Part shown: piece after piece, positions 53,501 to 64,000 of the stretch
Layout: each line of letters starts with the position of its first letter
Position numbering within the stretch: position 1 is the first letter of the stretch
Assembly (NCBI RefSeq): GCF_964204865.1
Contig: NW_027556492.1
Span: 62,001 to 126,000, forward strand
DNA length: 64,000 nucleotides
Reading direction: 5' to 3'
From: Styela clava
Lineage: Eukaryota > Chordata > Ascidiacea > Stolidobranchia > Styelidae
Notes under the pieces: generated by a model
Told to the model about the DNA's origin: nothing
Seen by the model: the letters and a program-made list of their open reading frames with translations, nothing else
The model's database searches: none
Position numbers and translations under genes: made by a program

Positions 53501-55989
53501 CGTTGGTCGTCTAATGGTACTGATGTTCAAGGTAAAGTAGTTTCGTTTAAAAGTAAATCATCTAATCGTAATAAACCTTCAAGTTTACTATCAATTTCTG
53601 CTTTATTATATGTATCTCTTTTATAAGCAAACGTTATATTATTATGTAAAATAGAATGTATAGTGTTAAGCCCTGAATCTGAATATAACAATTGTTTAAC
53701 ATCACCATTAACTTGTTTCAAATACATTTTACCATCTTTTTCAAAATAATAAAGTGAATCCAAAAATGTTGATGTTCTGTCGTCTGATGCTAAACTTTCA
53801 ATTAAAGGATGATGTAAAACTGTGCTATGATTATCAGCACCTTTTATTGTTGGATCTATTAATGCTATTCCAGTGTCAGGAGCACCTGTTTCAAAACCAA
53901 CAATTGTATGACCCGCTGTATAAAAAGGAACAAATCCATGTTCTGTATCTTCGCCATTATAAACACTTGTAAGTAAGTCAATGAAAAAATTTTCGCCCGA
54001 AGTATCAACAGTTGGCGCGTGTTTTTTAACGTACTCAAGAGCTAAAGCAGTTTCTTTAACTGTCAAAATACCTTTAGTTCCATTTAGTTCGTCGGGATGT
54101 AATGTACTTGTATGTCTTCAAACTTGACGTTTATATTTGTTTATAAGATAAGTATAAGTACTATCTTTAGCAAATGTAATATAAATTTCACCACTATAAT
54201 AAACTAAATCATTTACTTTTAAGTTACTTAATGAATTAACATCAGTATCATCATAAATTACAGAAATTAGTTTATCTAATTCAATCAACTCAGCAACTTG
54301 ACTGTGTGATACATGATTTTCAATTTTAAAAACGTCAGTCTGTGATGGACTTATTTCATCTTTTTTTACAAAAATACTTGATAAGTACTTAGTAGCATTA
54401 ATACCTATAATAGTGTTACCTTTTCCATTAATAAATACTGGTAACATTGGTGTATTACTATCAAGAAATGAAAATCTAGAATTATAATCTAATTGTGTTC
54501 CTTGATTAGTTGGGTCTGAAATTGGGTGATCATATATATCTTTAATTCATGTTAAAATAGAATTAGTATAATGTAAATTTAAATTAGCGTTATTTACGTT
54601 GTAAGGGCTAGGTATACTAGAATTATAATCAAGTAATTGACCATTAAAATTAGCTCCTTGTTTTACAATCGTAATAACTGGTTTATTTCTATATAGTGGA
54701 ACAACTGTCAATTGTGATGTCGATACATTTGTAACAACATAAGTATCACTACCATAAATAAATTGGTCAAATACTTTATATATATCAAATTTAGTTAAGT
54801 CGAATGTATCAGTTGATGTTTGAAGATGTTCAATTTGTTCATCTGTATATTGAGCTTCTCAGTCACCAAAAGATTCTATATAACTTTGTTGAGACGAAAT
54901 TTCTGGTATTTCGTGAGTAGGATGTTCTAGATTTTCATCTAATAGATTAGTACTTTTTAAATACTCAGTTATTAATCTATTCATGTCAGCTAATCCAACT
55001 TTCTCATTTCAAGCACGAACAAATTCTATGTAAGTGATTGGTCGTAATTCGAAGTTAGACAACCCTTCTATAATTTCACTATCTTGGTCGTTTACATTAA
55101 AAGGTGTCGTACAATTTTGCCCTATGGGATCTATTAATGTAGCTTTTTTAACTAATCCTGCAGCCACTAATAAATTAACAACTTCTTTTGGTAAATAACC
55201 AATAGGTCATGAGTTGGCTACATTTTCAGAAAGTCCATTAACAGATTCAGAAACTTGGCGCCCTTCAAAATTGATTCCGTGTTGAATATAATAAGCAGAT
55301 AACAATACTAAAGCTTTACGTAAAAACTTAACTTTGTCTTTAGTAGTATGACTTAATAAAGTAACATAAGATGTAATTTTACCTTCTGTTACAGCGTCAA
55401 TACGTTCATAAGCATTATAAATAATACGTTCGTATTGTTCAGTTTTATATTTTCTATTAATTAATGCTTCAACATCTCTAGCATATATATAAGGTGCCGA
55501 CTCGGCTCTTGAATCGTTTAAACTTTTCTTATATAAAATAATATTACTACTAGAAATCAAACTATCAATTATTAATTTAATATCACTATTTTCTTTATTA
55601 TACTCAATATTAAAATTTGCTATTGACTTTAATTCGTTATCAATATCACGTCGTGTAACTATAGTACTAAAATCATTATTGTTAGCTCTCTTTATAAAAG
55701 GATAAACATTTTCATAATTAATAACCCTTTCATAATAAGTTTTCCTTAAATTTAATCATTGTAAAAAATCATTAAAATTTGTAGGTGCTATAAGGTCATC
55801 AGTAAAAAGTGCTATAGAAGTGTTATAATTTAAAGTATATGTATTAATAGTTGATATTTCATTAGTTACTTGTATTAATAATTCAGTTAAAGTTTTGTTT
55901 TCACTGTTATTTATAATACTTGACTTGAAAGTTTCAATATTGTCAAAAATAGAGTTATATTTAGTTTGAAATTCTAGTAATGTTGTCAT
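47533..55989 (-). CDS. Giant modular tail protein (second, variant copy)
   Basis: Same length and frame as 1188-9644. Between 48148 and 49375 the sequence is a different allele. In the part read from 48753 down to 48469 about fifteen residues differ (for example the stretch after SYSSR), whereas 49045-49407 has many base changes but an identical protein. This shows purifying selection and rules out random read errors. Confidence 0.85.
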
Positions 55990-55991
55990 AA

Positions 55992-56594
55992 TTAATCGAG
56001 TTTATTTAACTCCGCATGTAATTTTTTCTTTTCGTCAACGTCTATATATGTTGAATTTATTGTATCTAATACTTTATTAAAAGCATTTCTTGGTAAAAAG
56101 ATATTTTTTAAAAGTGAATCTAGTTTATTTTTCATTTCTGCTTGAACATGTTCACAATACATATTTGTTTTAATAATAATAGGTAATGTTTCATATTGTC
56201 AAGAAGCTCTAGTTTCACGTAAATGTTGAGATAATTCAACAAGGTCAGATAACACATCAACTACAATATAGTGAATAGTATTATCTTTTTCATCCAAAAC
56301 GTCTGAAATTTTTAAATAAGCTTTAGTAATTTGTTTATAATCTTTAATTACTTCTTGTAACGCATCGTTGGCTCTAATGTTGATAGTTCCTTTAGGTGTG
56401 ACTTTAAGAACTGTAGTTTCCGCTATTTCAATAGCTGTTTCATTTCTACGATTATTATTAGCATTATTAACAACGGCATTTTTTAAAATTTTATTTTGTT
56501 TTTCTAACAAACTTAAACGTTTTTCTTGTTGTTCTAATAATTTTAAACGTTTTTCTAAATTTTTAATATTAATTTTATTAATTTGATTTTTCAT
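55992..56594 (-). CDS. Coiled-coil protein (second copy)
   Basis: Same as 9647-10249. Confidence 0.7.
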
Positions 56595-56657
56595 ATTTTT
56601 CCTCTGTGAGGCCTTTTTGATAAATAGAAGACCTCTAAACTATTTAGACCTTATATT

Positions 56658-57974
56658 CTAAGATCCACCAATGTCATAAATTGTTTTACCTGCTGGTAAT
56701 TTAATACCATACAAGAATTTTTGACATAATCCCTTTCATTTAGAGATTCCATACAAAGCTTTCAACCCTGTAACAATATTACCTGTTTGTGGAATTATAG
56801 CTGATCACACATAAGGTGCCCCCGCTAATACCATAACTGGTGAATTTTTTTCAGGCGAAATGTATTGTAAGATCGCAATATATTGAGATAAGTCTGCTCC
56901 TAAATCTCCAGTAATTGCTGTACTATATGTTGGCATATAAACTGCGTTAGCTGGTGACGAAGGAATAGTAGCTAATCCTGTGTTTGCGTCTAGTGGAAGG
57001 GTGTCTGCAGCCGAAGTACTTGTAACTTCTGAAAGACTGTTAGCAATTTCAGTATAAGTAGCTCCAGGTTTTCCTTTAGGTCAGATTTTACCTAAAAGGA
57101 TTGATACTTCAGCTTTCAAACCTCCAATTTTCAAGTTATTATCCTCGAATTCTTGATAGTTGCTTGTATCTAATCCAACTTTGGCGTTTACGATAGCTAA
57201 TAAATTTTTGATGTGGGGTGCTACAATCAAAACTAAATTAGTTCCCACTTTACCATAAAGACTTGTACGTGTTTTCAATGATTGAATCATGTTTAAGAAT
57301 TTATGAAGGAAAGTGATTCCCGCAAAACGTGAGTCAGCATTTGTGGCTGCAATATCTTCGTCTGTAAGTTGTAAAACGTTACTTTTAGCTTCTGAATCAG
57401 TTTCAAGAGCTTCGATAACTGCTTTAAAGTAATGAAGATTAACACGATTTTTATAATTACTTCATCTTTGTGCCAAAAGAGCAGAATAGACGAATCCACT
57501 ATGTAAAAATAATGATTTGTCTAATTGTTCCATAGGATTGAATTCAAAGTGCGAAAATGTCATTCCAATAGTTTTTTTATCCACTCCTGGATATGTTGGA
57601 TTGACAGGTGCTGTTGAATTGAACCCATTAGAAAGAGCTAATTGGTGTGAATATGATGAAGTTCCATGCCCAGATGCTAAAACTCATGTTTTTTGGAGAG
57701 TTCCATTTTGATCTCTGTGCATGTTAACAATCCCTAATTTGAAAATTGTGTCATAATCAATATTTGGAATTGTTGGGATTTGAGATAAATTGATTGATTG
57801 AACAATTTCATTACCTTTAAATCCTTGAATATAGAATAACGAATGATTTGTATCGGTAGATTCCGCTGCAATTAATTGTGATTCTGTTAATGTTTGCCCT
57901 GGAATTCCTTCAATAGCAGATTTAGTAGTCGCATTGATAGTTCCAAAAGCTTGGTCTTGACTTAGTGTTGCCAT
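56658..57974 (-). CDS. Major capsid protein (second copy)
   Basis: Same as 10313-11629. Confidence 0.75.
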
Positions 57975-58001
57975 AATTAATATTCTCCTTTATTATTTTA
58001 A

Positions 58002-58610
58002 TTATTTGTTGCTCAAGTCATCATCAATAATAATACCAGTTTGGGGATCTACTCTACGAGTAGCTTGTCTTATATATTCATTAACGGGTTGGTTTAAATT
58101 TGTCACATTAGGCACATTAGGTGTCTTTTGTGTCATGTCCCCATTATAATTAGTAGTTGGGAGCGGTTCAGCCTTTTGAACAAATAAAGAACTTAATTCG
58201 GTTTTTAAAACTTTAAACTCGTTAATCAAATCTTTGTCTTCTAACTGAGCAGATTTATTGCCTAATAAGGTCAAAACATGTTTCATTTTAGATTCATCGC
58301 CACCTTCTTTCTTAAATAATTCCTTAATGTGGTTATGTCTTAATGATGTTTGAGCTTGTATGAACTTCCCTTCAAGATCCTTATGAGCGAGCTCTCTATT
58401 TTTCAAATTTTCGCCAAGAGTGTTTTTGATTTTCTCTAAGTTTGAAATTTGGTCGACAGCTTTTTCATATTGTTTCTTCAAAGTATCATACTTTTTTTCT
58501 CACATATTAAACTCAGCTACACTTACTTTAGTGTCTTTGTCTGTACTTGTGCTTTTCTCAGTATTTTGCACTTCTTGTGTTTCCACAGTTTCTTTTATGT
58601 TATTTTCCAT
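58002..58610 (-). CDS. Scaffolding-like protein (second copy)
   Basis: Same as 11657-12265. Confidence 0.7.
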
Positions 58611-58695
58611 AAATTTCTCCTATTATATAATAAGAAGGGATCTTAAAGTTGATGACGATAAGGAGGTACTAGTCGAAATAAACTTTATACCCCTT

Positions 58696-58744
58696 CATAT
58701 ATATATATGTACAAAAACACTAAAAAAGATTTAATTATTTTTAA
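58696..58744 (-). promoter_or_regulatory. Late-operon promoter candidate (second copy)
   Basis: Same 49-bp block as 12351-12399. Confidence 0.6.
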
Positions 58745-58878
58745 TTATTTTGAATTATTTTTAAAAACATCGAGTTTTACGTCTGAGAGCGCGAGAATAA
58801 AAAATCTTACTATAAGTTGAGGCTGTGACAAATTGAGTCACCCTAGGACCCTCAAAATTGCTTGGGATATCCTCGGGC

Positions 58879-58988
58879 TTGACTTTCTCGCGTTCTTGTG
58901 ATATAATAAAAGGGGGTACCTTTTCACGTTCTCGATCGTTGAGATAAAAAAAAAAGTACTTGACAAAATAAAAATTTTAATATATAAT
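58879..58988 (+). promoter_or_regulatory. Rightward promoters P1 and P2 (second copy)
   Basis: Both consensus promoters of 12534-12562 and 12615-12643, unchanged. Confidence 0.75.
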
Positions 58989-59166
58989 AAACGGGGAGCC
59001 TTTCGCCGGCACAATTCGCACGATTGAACACGTTAAAAATGGGCTTGCTTTTTCTTCTTTTAATACTAAACCACGTTTAAACTCGTTTAGGCCCTCAAAT
59101 GGCAATTATTTGAATATTTCAGCGCTACGACTGACACAATCCGCAAGCTTTCAGATTTCAACAGGC

Positions 59167-59199
59167 AAAAAAAAGACCGGGAACATCTAAGCCCCGGCC
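59167..59199 (-). terminator. Leftward operon terminator (second copy)
   Basis: Same as 12822-12854. Confidence 0.75.
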
Positions 59200-59224
59200 C
59201 TAAATAATATTTATTTATTTATTA

Positions 59225-59533
59225 TTATTTATTATTTGCACCCTCCTTTTTCATCTTTGCCAAAATCAACCGGATTTTTAAAAATTCAATTTCTTTTTTG
59301 GCCTGTAATTCTTTCGCCTCAAAATAATTTAAAAATTTTTTTATAATTTCGATTAAGTCGACCGGCTCCATTTCGAAGCTTGCCAAATTGTTTAAATTAT
59401 TTATAATTAAATTATTTATAATTTTTTTGGCGTTGTCTGTTTCAAATGTAATTTTTTCGAGATTTTCGAAATCGTTTTTGTTGTCAAGTGTCGAGAAAAT
59501 GGCCAATAATTTATTTTTTTGCTTTATTTCCAT
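59225..59533 (-). CDS. 102-aa helical protein (second copy)
   Basis: Same as 12880-13188. Confidence 0.7.
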   Translation of the reverse strand: MEIKQKNKLLAIFSTLDNKNDFENLEKITFETDNAKKIINNLIINNLNNLASFEMEPVDLIEIIKKFLNYFEAKELQAKKEIEFLKIRLILAKMKKEGANNK

Positions 59534-60222
59534 TATTCTGCACCTCCTTCGTCACGTTCGAAATCTTCAAGCATTCGTGCCAAGTTGATTTTATCCGCTA
59601 AATCGTTTTGCGTCTCGTCGTCCTGCGTCTTGTTCTCTTCAGATGTTGCGAGGTCGTGGGATTCTTCGCGTATACTTTGCGCGGTAATTCCGCAACTTCT
59701 CAAAATTAAATCTTTTCACGTCGCGAAATCTTCAGGCTTCAAGTCTTCGGCTTGAGTGTATCCATTTAACGCGTTCCAAATCTCCCCATCTTCTACCTCG
59801 TCGCTGTCGGTGAACAGGTCGCGCGCTCTATCCTCCACATCTTCGGTGCAGTAATGTGCCCAATTTAATTTATCATTTAAACCAGTAAAGGAGTTACAAA
59901 ATTTAATTTGTTCTTTTTTCTCTTCTTCTGCTTCTTTTGCTTCCTCTTCTTCTTCGGCCTCTCTTTCGTCTTCGTCGTTGTTATTTGGTCAAATAATCAC
60001 GTATTGCGCCAATTCTACACGGTCCGCGTCGCAGTCTTCACGTGCTCCGCTTGTGCATTGGTGGCGGTTATAATTAATTTTTTTTAATAATCGGTTTTTT
60101 TCGTCCTTTATGTCTTGATTATCGAAACAGTCCGCCAAAAAATTATCGATTTTTTTTTTGCTTAAATCCGTACATTTTACGACTTCAAAGCGTCCAAGTC
60201 TATTTTTTTTTGTGTGTGTCAT
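59533..60222 (-). CDS. 229-aa acidic protein (second copy)
   Basis: Same as 13188-13877. Confidence 0.7.
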
Positions 60223-61137
60223 TGTGGCACCTCCTCAATATTATAATAATAATTAAATATATATTAATTAATTAATGCATTTATCTTTTACGTTTCAATT
60301 TAATTATATATTATTATTTTTTTTTTTGTTATTTTTTTTTTTACTTATTTTTTTTTTAAAATTTTTGCATTATACCACAAACGACAAAAAAGGGGTAAAG
60401 TGTTAAAATAATATTATAGAAATTAAAAAATTGATTTTTGAAAATTTAAAATAAAAATTAAATAAAAAATTGCCAAAAGCTCGCCCAATTAATTTTAACA
60501 TAGTTTTTTTTTTTTGTCAAGTTTTTTTTTAAAAATTTTGAAATTTATTTTTAGACGAAATAAAAAATTTGAAAGAGAAAAAAATTTTTTTATTATTCTC
60601 TATGTAAGGACTTATTTTTTTGAAAAGCTTGATTATCTTACTGACAGAAAAAAAGGTGATTTTTGCATATGGGACCGTGGGTTAGACTGGAAGAGGTGAA
60701 TTTTTTTGAGCTAAAACTTTTACAACTTTTCCGGGCTGAAAAACACGAGTTTTACCTGTCGTAGAACCAATACAGAAAAAAAGTAAAATATTTGCAAACT
60801 CTTATGAAAAACAAAAAATATTATACTATTATTACTTATTTATTTTTTTTTTTAAGCAGTAGTAGAGATAAATTTACTTTTTTAACGAAATGGCTTAAAC
60901 ACTGGGTAAAGTAGACTTTTCGAGGCCGGAAAAGTTATAGAAATTTTGACTCAAAAAAATTGAGCTAATTTTTAGTAAGATTTAGAAAGCTTAGTAAGAT
61001 TTTGACAACCCGCAGGTATAATAAGACAAAAACCACTTGGCGAAAATTGAAATTTTTTGAGGGTACCAGTAAGATATCGAGTATGATATAATATAAATAC
61101 TCAATGTGATATAATAATAATAAAGGAGAAAAAGAAT
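60223..61137. other. AT-rich control region (second, variant copy)
   Basis: Matches 13878-14792 up to about 60795 and then differs by scattered substitutions to its end. The AGTAAGAT repeats and both extended -10 promoters (61084-61092 and 61107-61115) are kept; the right arm of the inverted repeat is altered. Confidence 0.6.
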
Positions 61138-61695
61138 ATGAACAAATTAGTTTTAAATTATGAAGAATTAGAAAAATTTAAAAAAGATGTTGAAGAAGGT
61201 AAAATAGTACATATTACAAAGTTATTACCTTTGATTAAGAAATATTTAAAAGAACAATTAAAAAGCAAATTTAAATATGTTGAATTTACGCAAGTGAAAA
61301 GTCGAAAGAGTGAAAGCAGATATATTTATATTAATTGTCGATATAAAGATGATAAAAATGGTTATGTAAGAGTTGATAGTTACGAATTCAAATTAAGATT
61401 TTCGACACATATTAACGAAGGTATTGATAATGAAATGGCCGGTTCAGAAGATTTTGGTGTTATAAATGAGACTTGTTGATTTGAGAAAGAATATATTATT
61501 GATTGTTTTAAAGATAGTCACGAATTACAATATTATTTAAATGAAATAAAAAGTAGTGGTTTGTTACTTAAAAAACAATTTAAAAGATGTAAAAATTGTA
61601 AAAAAAGATTTAAATATTATTTAGAAAAGAAAAACAACGATTATTGTGGTCATTTTTGTTGATGATTCACAAACAGAAAACCCAATATGATATAA
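61138..61695 (+). CDS. Zinc-ribbon early protein (second, variant copy)
   Basis: As 14793-15350, with Tyr8, Lys15 and Lys16 and several silent changes in the first 34 codons; the zinc ribbon is unchanged. Confidence 0.75.
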
Positions 61696-61734
61696 TAATA
61701 ATATAATAATAAAAAAAATAAGGAGAAAATAATT

Positions 61735-61947
61735 ATGAAAACAGAAACAAAAAACAAAATGTGAGGAAATGATTATCTTTTCTTAGAATGTTCAATTTGA
61801 ATTAAAGACGAACATTTAAAAGATATTGATTTTACAAAAGAAATTGGACCAAATGACGACGATAATAATGATGCTTATGATGATTATGATATCGACGCTG
61901 ATGAATATTACCACGACGACAACAATTGACCGCGTGAAGATTTTTAA
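61735..61947 (+). CDS. 70-aa acidic protein (second copy)
   Basis: Same as 15390-15602. Confidence 0.65.
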
Positions 61948-61964
61948 ATAAAGGAGAAAAAATT

Positions 61965-62414
61965 ATGATTACTACACAAAAAGAAACAGCAAGACAACGT
62001 TTTAATGCTATTTTGAATAAAATTGACAATTCAGAATATATATATGACATAGATGAAGAAGTTAATTATCTTGATGATATGGGGGCGGGATCACAATTTT
62101 ATTTTAGAAAGAATTTAAATAAATTGTTTAAAGAATTAAATTATAAAGATATGGAAGAAACTTATTTTAAAATAATGAGCAAAAACAAAGATTGAGCGCA
62201 AATTAAATTATATTTAGATGATGACGTAAATTTACAAGATGAAAAGATTTTTGACAATTTCAAGAAACAAACATACGATTTTTTTAAACACATCCAACGA
62301 ATGATTGACGAAATTTTGAAAGATGATTTGATAAAGTTTAAAGCATATTGTGCGAAAGATATGGAGCGAAGTTTACCCATTATTAAAGGATATTTAAAAA
62401 ATAATTGAGTATAA
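61965..62414 (+). CDS. 149-aa early protein (second copy)
   Basis: Same as 15620-16069. Confidence 0.7.
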
Positions 62415-62426
62415 AAGGAGAAAATT

Positions 62427-62768
62427 ATGAAAAAAAATACAATTGATTTAATTTTTAAGTTAGTAGGGATTATTAGCGAAGAAAAAGGTAAAGGGAAAGG
62501 TGAAAAAATTTTGGCGAAAAATATTTTGAAACATTTTGAAAGCGATATTAGTGTTAAATGTTTTAATGATCGTTGAAATTCGTTTAAAGATCGGCGTCGG
62601 GAAATTTTAGAAGTAAATTTGAAACAATTTAAATTATCTACATTAATATTGATTAAACATAGTTTAATTGGTGAAACTAAAAACAGTTGTAAGATCCAAA
62701 AAAACAAAGATATAGTTGTTTATTATAATAAATTGTTTTACAAAGGTTGTGATGCCAACCTGGGTTAG
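62427..62768 (+). CDS. 113-aa basic protein (second copy)
   Basis: Same as 16082-16423. Confidence 0.7.
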
Positions 62769-62837
62769 GATATGATATAATAAAATAAAGTTGAATATGA
62801 TATAATAAAAATAGAAGAAAACAAAGGAGAAAAAAAA

Positions 62838-63230
62838 ATGAATAATTGAAGATTAAAGATTATTAAAGAGTTTAAAGAATATTTGGAAGCTAAAGAAGCT
62901 AACCGATTAACACCTGAAGAGAAAACAATTGCTTCAGATTTTTTAAACATAATGGGAAGTTTTAGCCGTTCAACCGACTTTGACAATTTCGAATTTAAAG
63001 GACGCGACGGGTTAAATTATTACGAAGAAATGGCGTTTGCACACTTTAGAAATTGAGAAAATGACAAAATTAATTTTAAAAAAATAACATTTAAAACAAA
63101 TAAACATTTTTTAGATTGAATTTTAAGTATCAATAAATTTAAGTTGAGTCGACTAAAAACAACAATTTCGAGACTTGAAGAAATGAAAAAAAAAGAGGTT
63201 TATCGTGATAAAAAAGGAGGTAAAAAATAA
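62838..63230 (+). CDS. 130-aa early protein (second copy)
   Basis: Same as 16493-16885; the two promoters before it are also present (62773-62806). Confidence 0.7.
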
Positions 63231-63231
63231 T

Positions 63232-63525
63232 ATGAAAAATAAATTAGAATATGAAAGTTATTTATCAAACGCAAAATCTTTAATAAGAAATGATAAATTA
63301 AGCGTTAAAGATTTGGAAAAATCATTCAAAGTTGTAAGTAATAATATACTAAAATTAAAAAGTGAAATTTTAAAAAATGTAGTAAAAGGCGAAAGCGTTT
63401 GAGTTGATAATCATAATAAAGAAAACTATGAAAGTATATTAAAAGCTATCGAGTACTGCCTTTACAATTATAATTTAATTAAAGAAGGAGAAGATAAAGA
63501 ATATGATGAACAAGAAACTAGTTAA
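63232..63525 (+). CDS. 97-aa family protein (second copy)
   Basis: Same as 16887-17180. Confidence 0.7.
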
Positions 63526-63712
63526 TTTTTTAGCAATAGTTGTTACAATGATATATTGCTCACATTTGATTTGCTCAGTTGTAGTACTAACAACAATTGA
63601 GACTTTACCAAGTTGATTAGCTTTATTACCACTGTTAAATCCAACACTAGCTTTAGCAGTTTTTTCATTTTTTGATAAAATTGGATGATTAGGAGGAGAA
63701 AATAATGAATAA
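63503..63712 (+). CDS. 69-aa membrane protein (second copy)
   Basis: Same as 17158-17367. Confidence 0.65.
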
Positions 63713-64000
63713 ATTAAAATTTTTTCTAAAAAACATAGTTGATTTTTTACTTATATTTATGGTTGTAGCGTCAATATTATTTATATTAGCATCAAATTAT
63801 ATTACTTATTTTGGGTGACTTAATAATATTGGTGTGTTGAAAGTTAAGAAACTTATTACAATCTATATATTATTAATTATAATATTAAGTATTGGAACAC
63901 CAATTGTTTTATATTTTAGTGTAGAGTCAATTAACATACAATATAAAATTATAAAATATTTGTGAAAATTTAAAAAGGAGAAAAATAATAATGACAAAAG
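63705..64000 (+). CDS. 101-aa membrane protein (second copy, cut by window end)
   Basis: Same as 17360-17665; the last codons lie beyond the window. The ATG of the following gene (copy of 17646-17975) is at 63991. Confidence 0.65.

Larger units (their letters stand above)
46346..64000. repeat. Second, slightly divergent copy of bases 1-17655
   Basis: Direct repeat of the first 17,655 bases. Most of it matches base for base, but clustered substitutions occur at about 48148-49375 (copy 1: 1803-3030) and 60795-61239 (copy 1: 14450-14894), with a lone C/T difference at 12489/58834. No net length change occurs, as the offset is 46,345 on both sides of each block. Confidence 0.92.

Overview
The window is a tailed bacteriophage genome that uses genetic code 4 (UGA = Trp). 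Almost every long gene is interrupted by in-frame TGA codons, and these fall where Trp fits, for example in the Pth HNIGW motif, the nuclease DWK motif and the terminase. The code, the low GC, the AAGGAG ribosome sites, the extended -10 promoters and the lack of any endolysin point to a wall-less Mollicutes-type host (Mycoplasma/Spiroplasma relatives). The terminase, portal and capsid genes without a sheath or tape-measure gene suggest a podovirus; this is inference.

The repeat unit is 46,345 bp. Bases 1-17655 recur at 46346-64000, so the window holds one whole genome plus a second copy of its first 17.7 kb. The copies are not identical. Two clustered blocks (about 1803-3030 in the tail gene and 14450-14894 in the early control region) carry mostly silent differences, as expected of two natural alleles rather than read errors.

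Layout of one unit. Leftward late arm, in transcription order: scaffold-like protein (12265), major capsid protein, a coiled-coil protein, a 2818-aa modular tail protein, a holin-like protein, a 54-aa protein, then across the unit boundary the portal (46997), a 1807-aa tail/virion protein with a hydrophobic stretch, a 424-aa basic protein, a small-terminase candidate and the large terminase ending at 37022. From 12400 to 14790 lies a control region: a GC-richer noncoding block with two consensus rightward promoters, a leftward two-gene operon (13877-12880), and an AT-rich stretch with repeats. Rightward arm 14793-37021: many small early genes, DNA methyltransferase, peptidyl-tRNA hydrolase, minimal NAD-dependent DNA ligase, thymidylate kinase, a sigma-like factor, twelve tRNAs with structured RNA around them, a family of small helical proteins, thymidine kinase, and a replication block (Q/N-rich ssDNA-binding candidate, PD-(D/E)XK nuclease, RuvC-like resolvase, family B DNA polymerase with a C-terminal zinc-type region, SF3 helicase). 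The two arms converge with abutting stop codons at 37021/37022.

Regulation as inferred: extended -10 promoters (TGATATAAT) drive the first early genes. The sigma-like factor gene ends inside a 49-bp block whose exact inverted copy precedes the whole structural operon, suggesting a phage-sigma promoter shared by the late operon and the tRNA/replication arm. One gene downstream of that block (27645-28298) carries a single copy of the module repeated in the giant tail protein.
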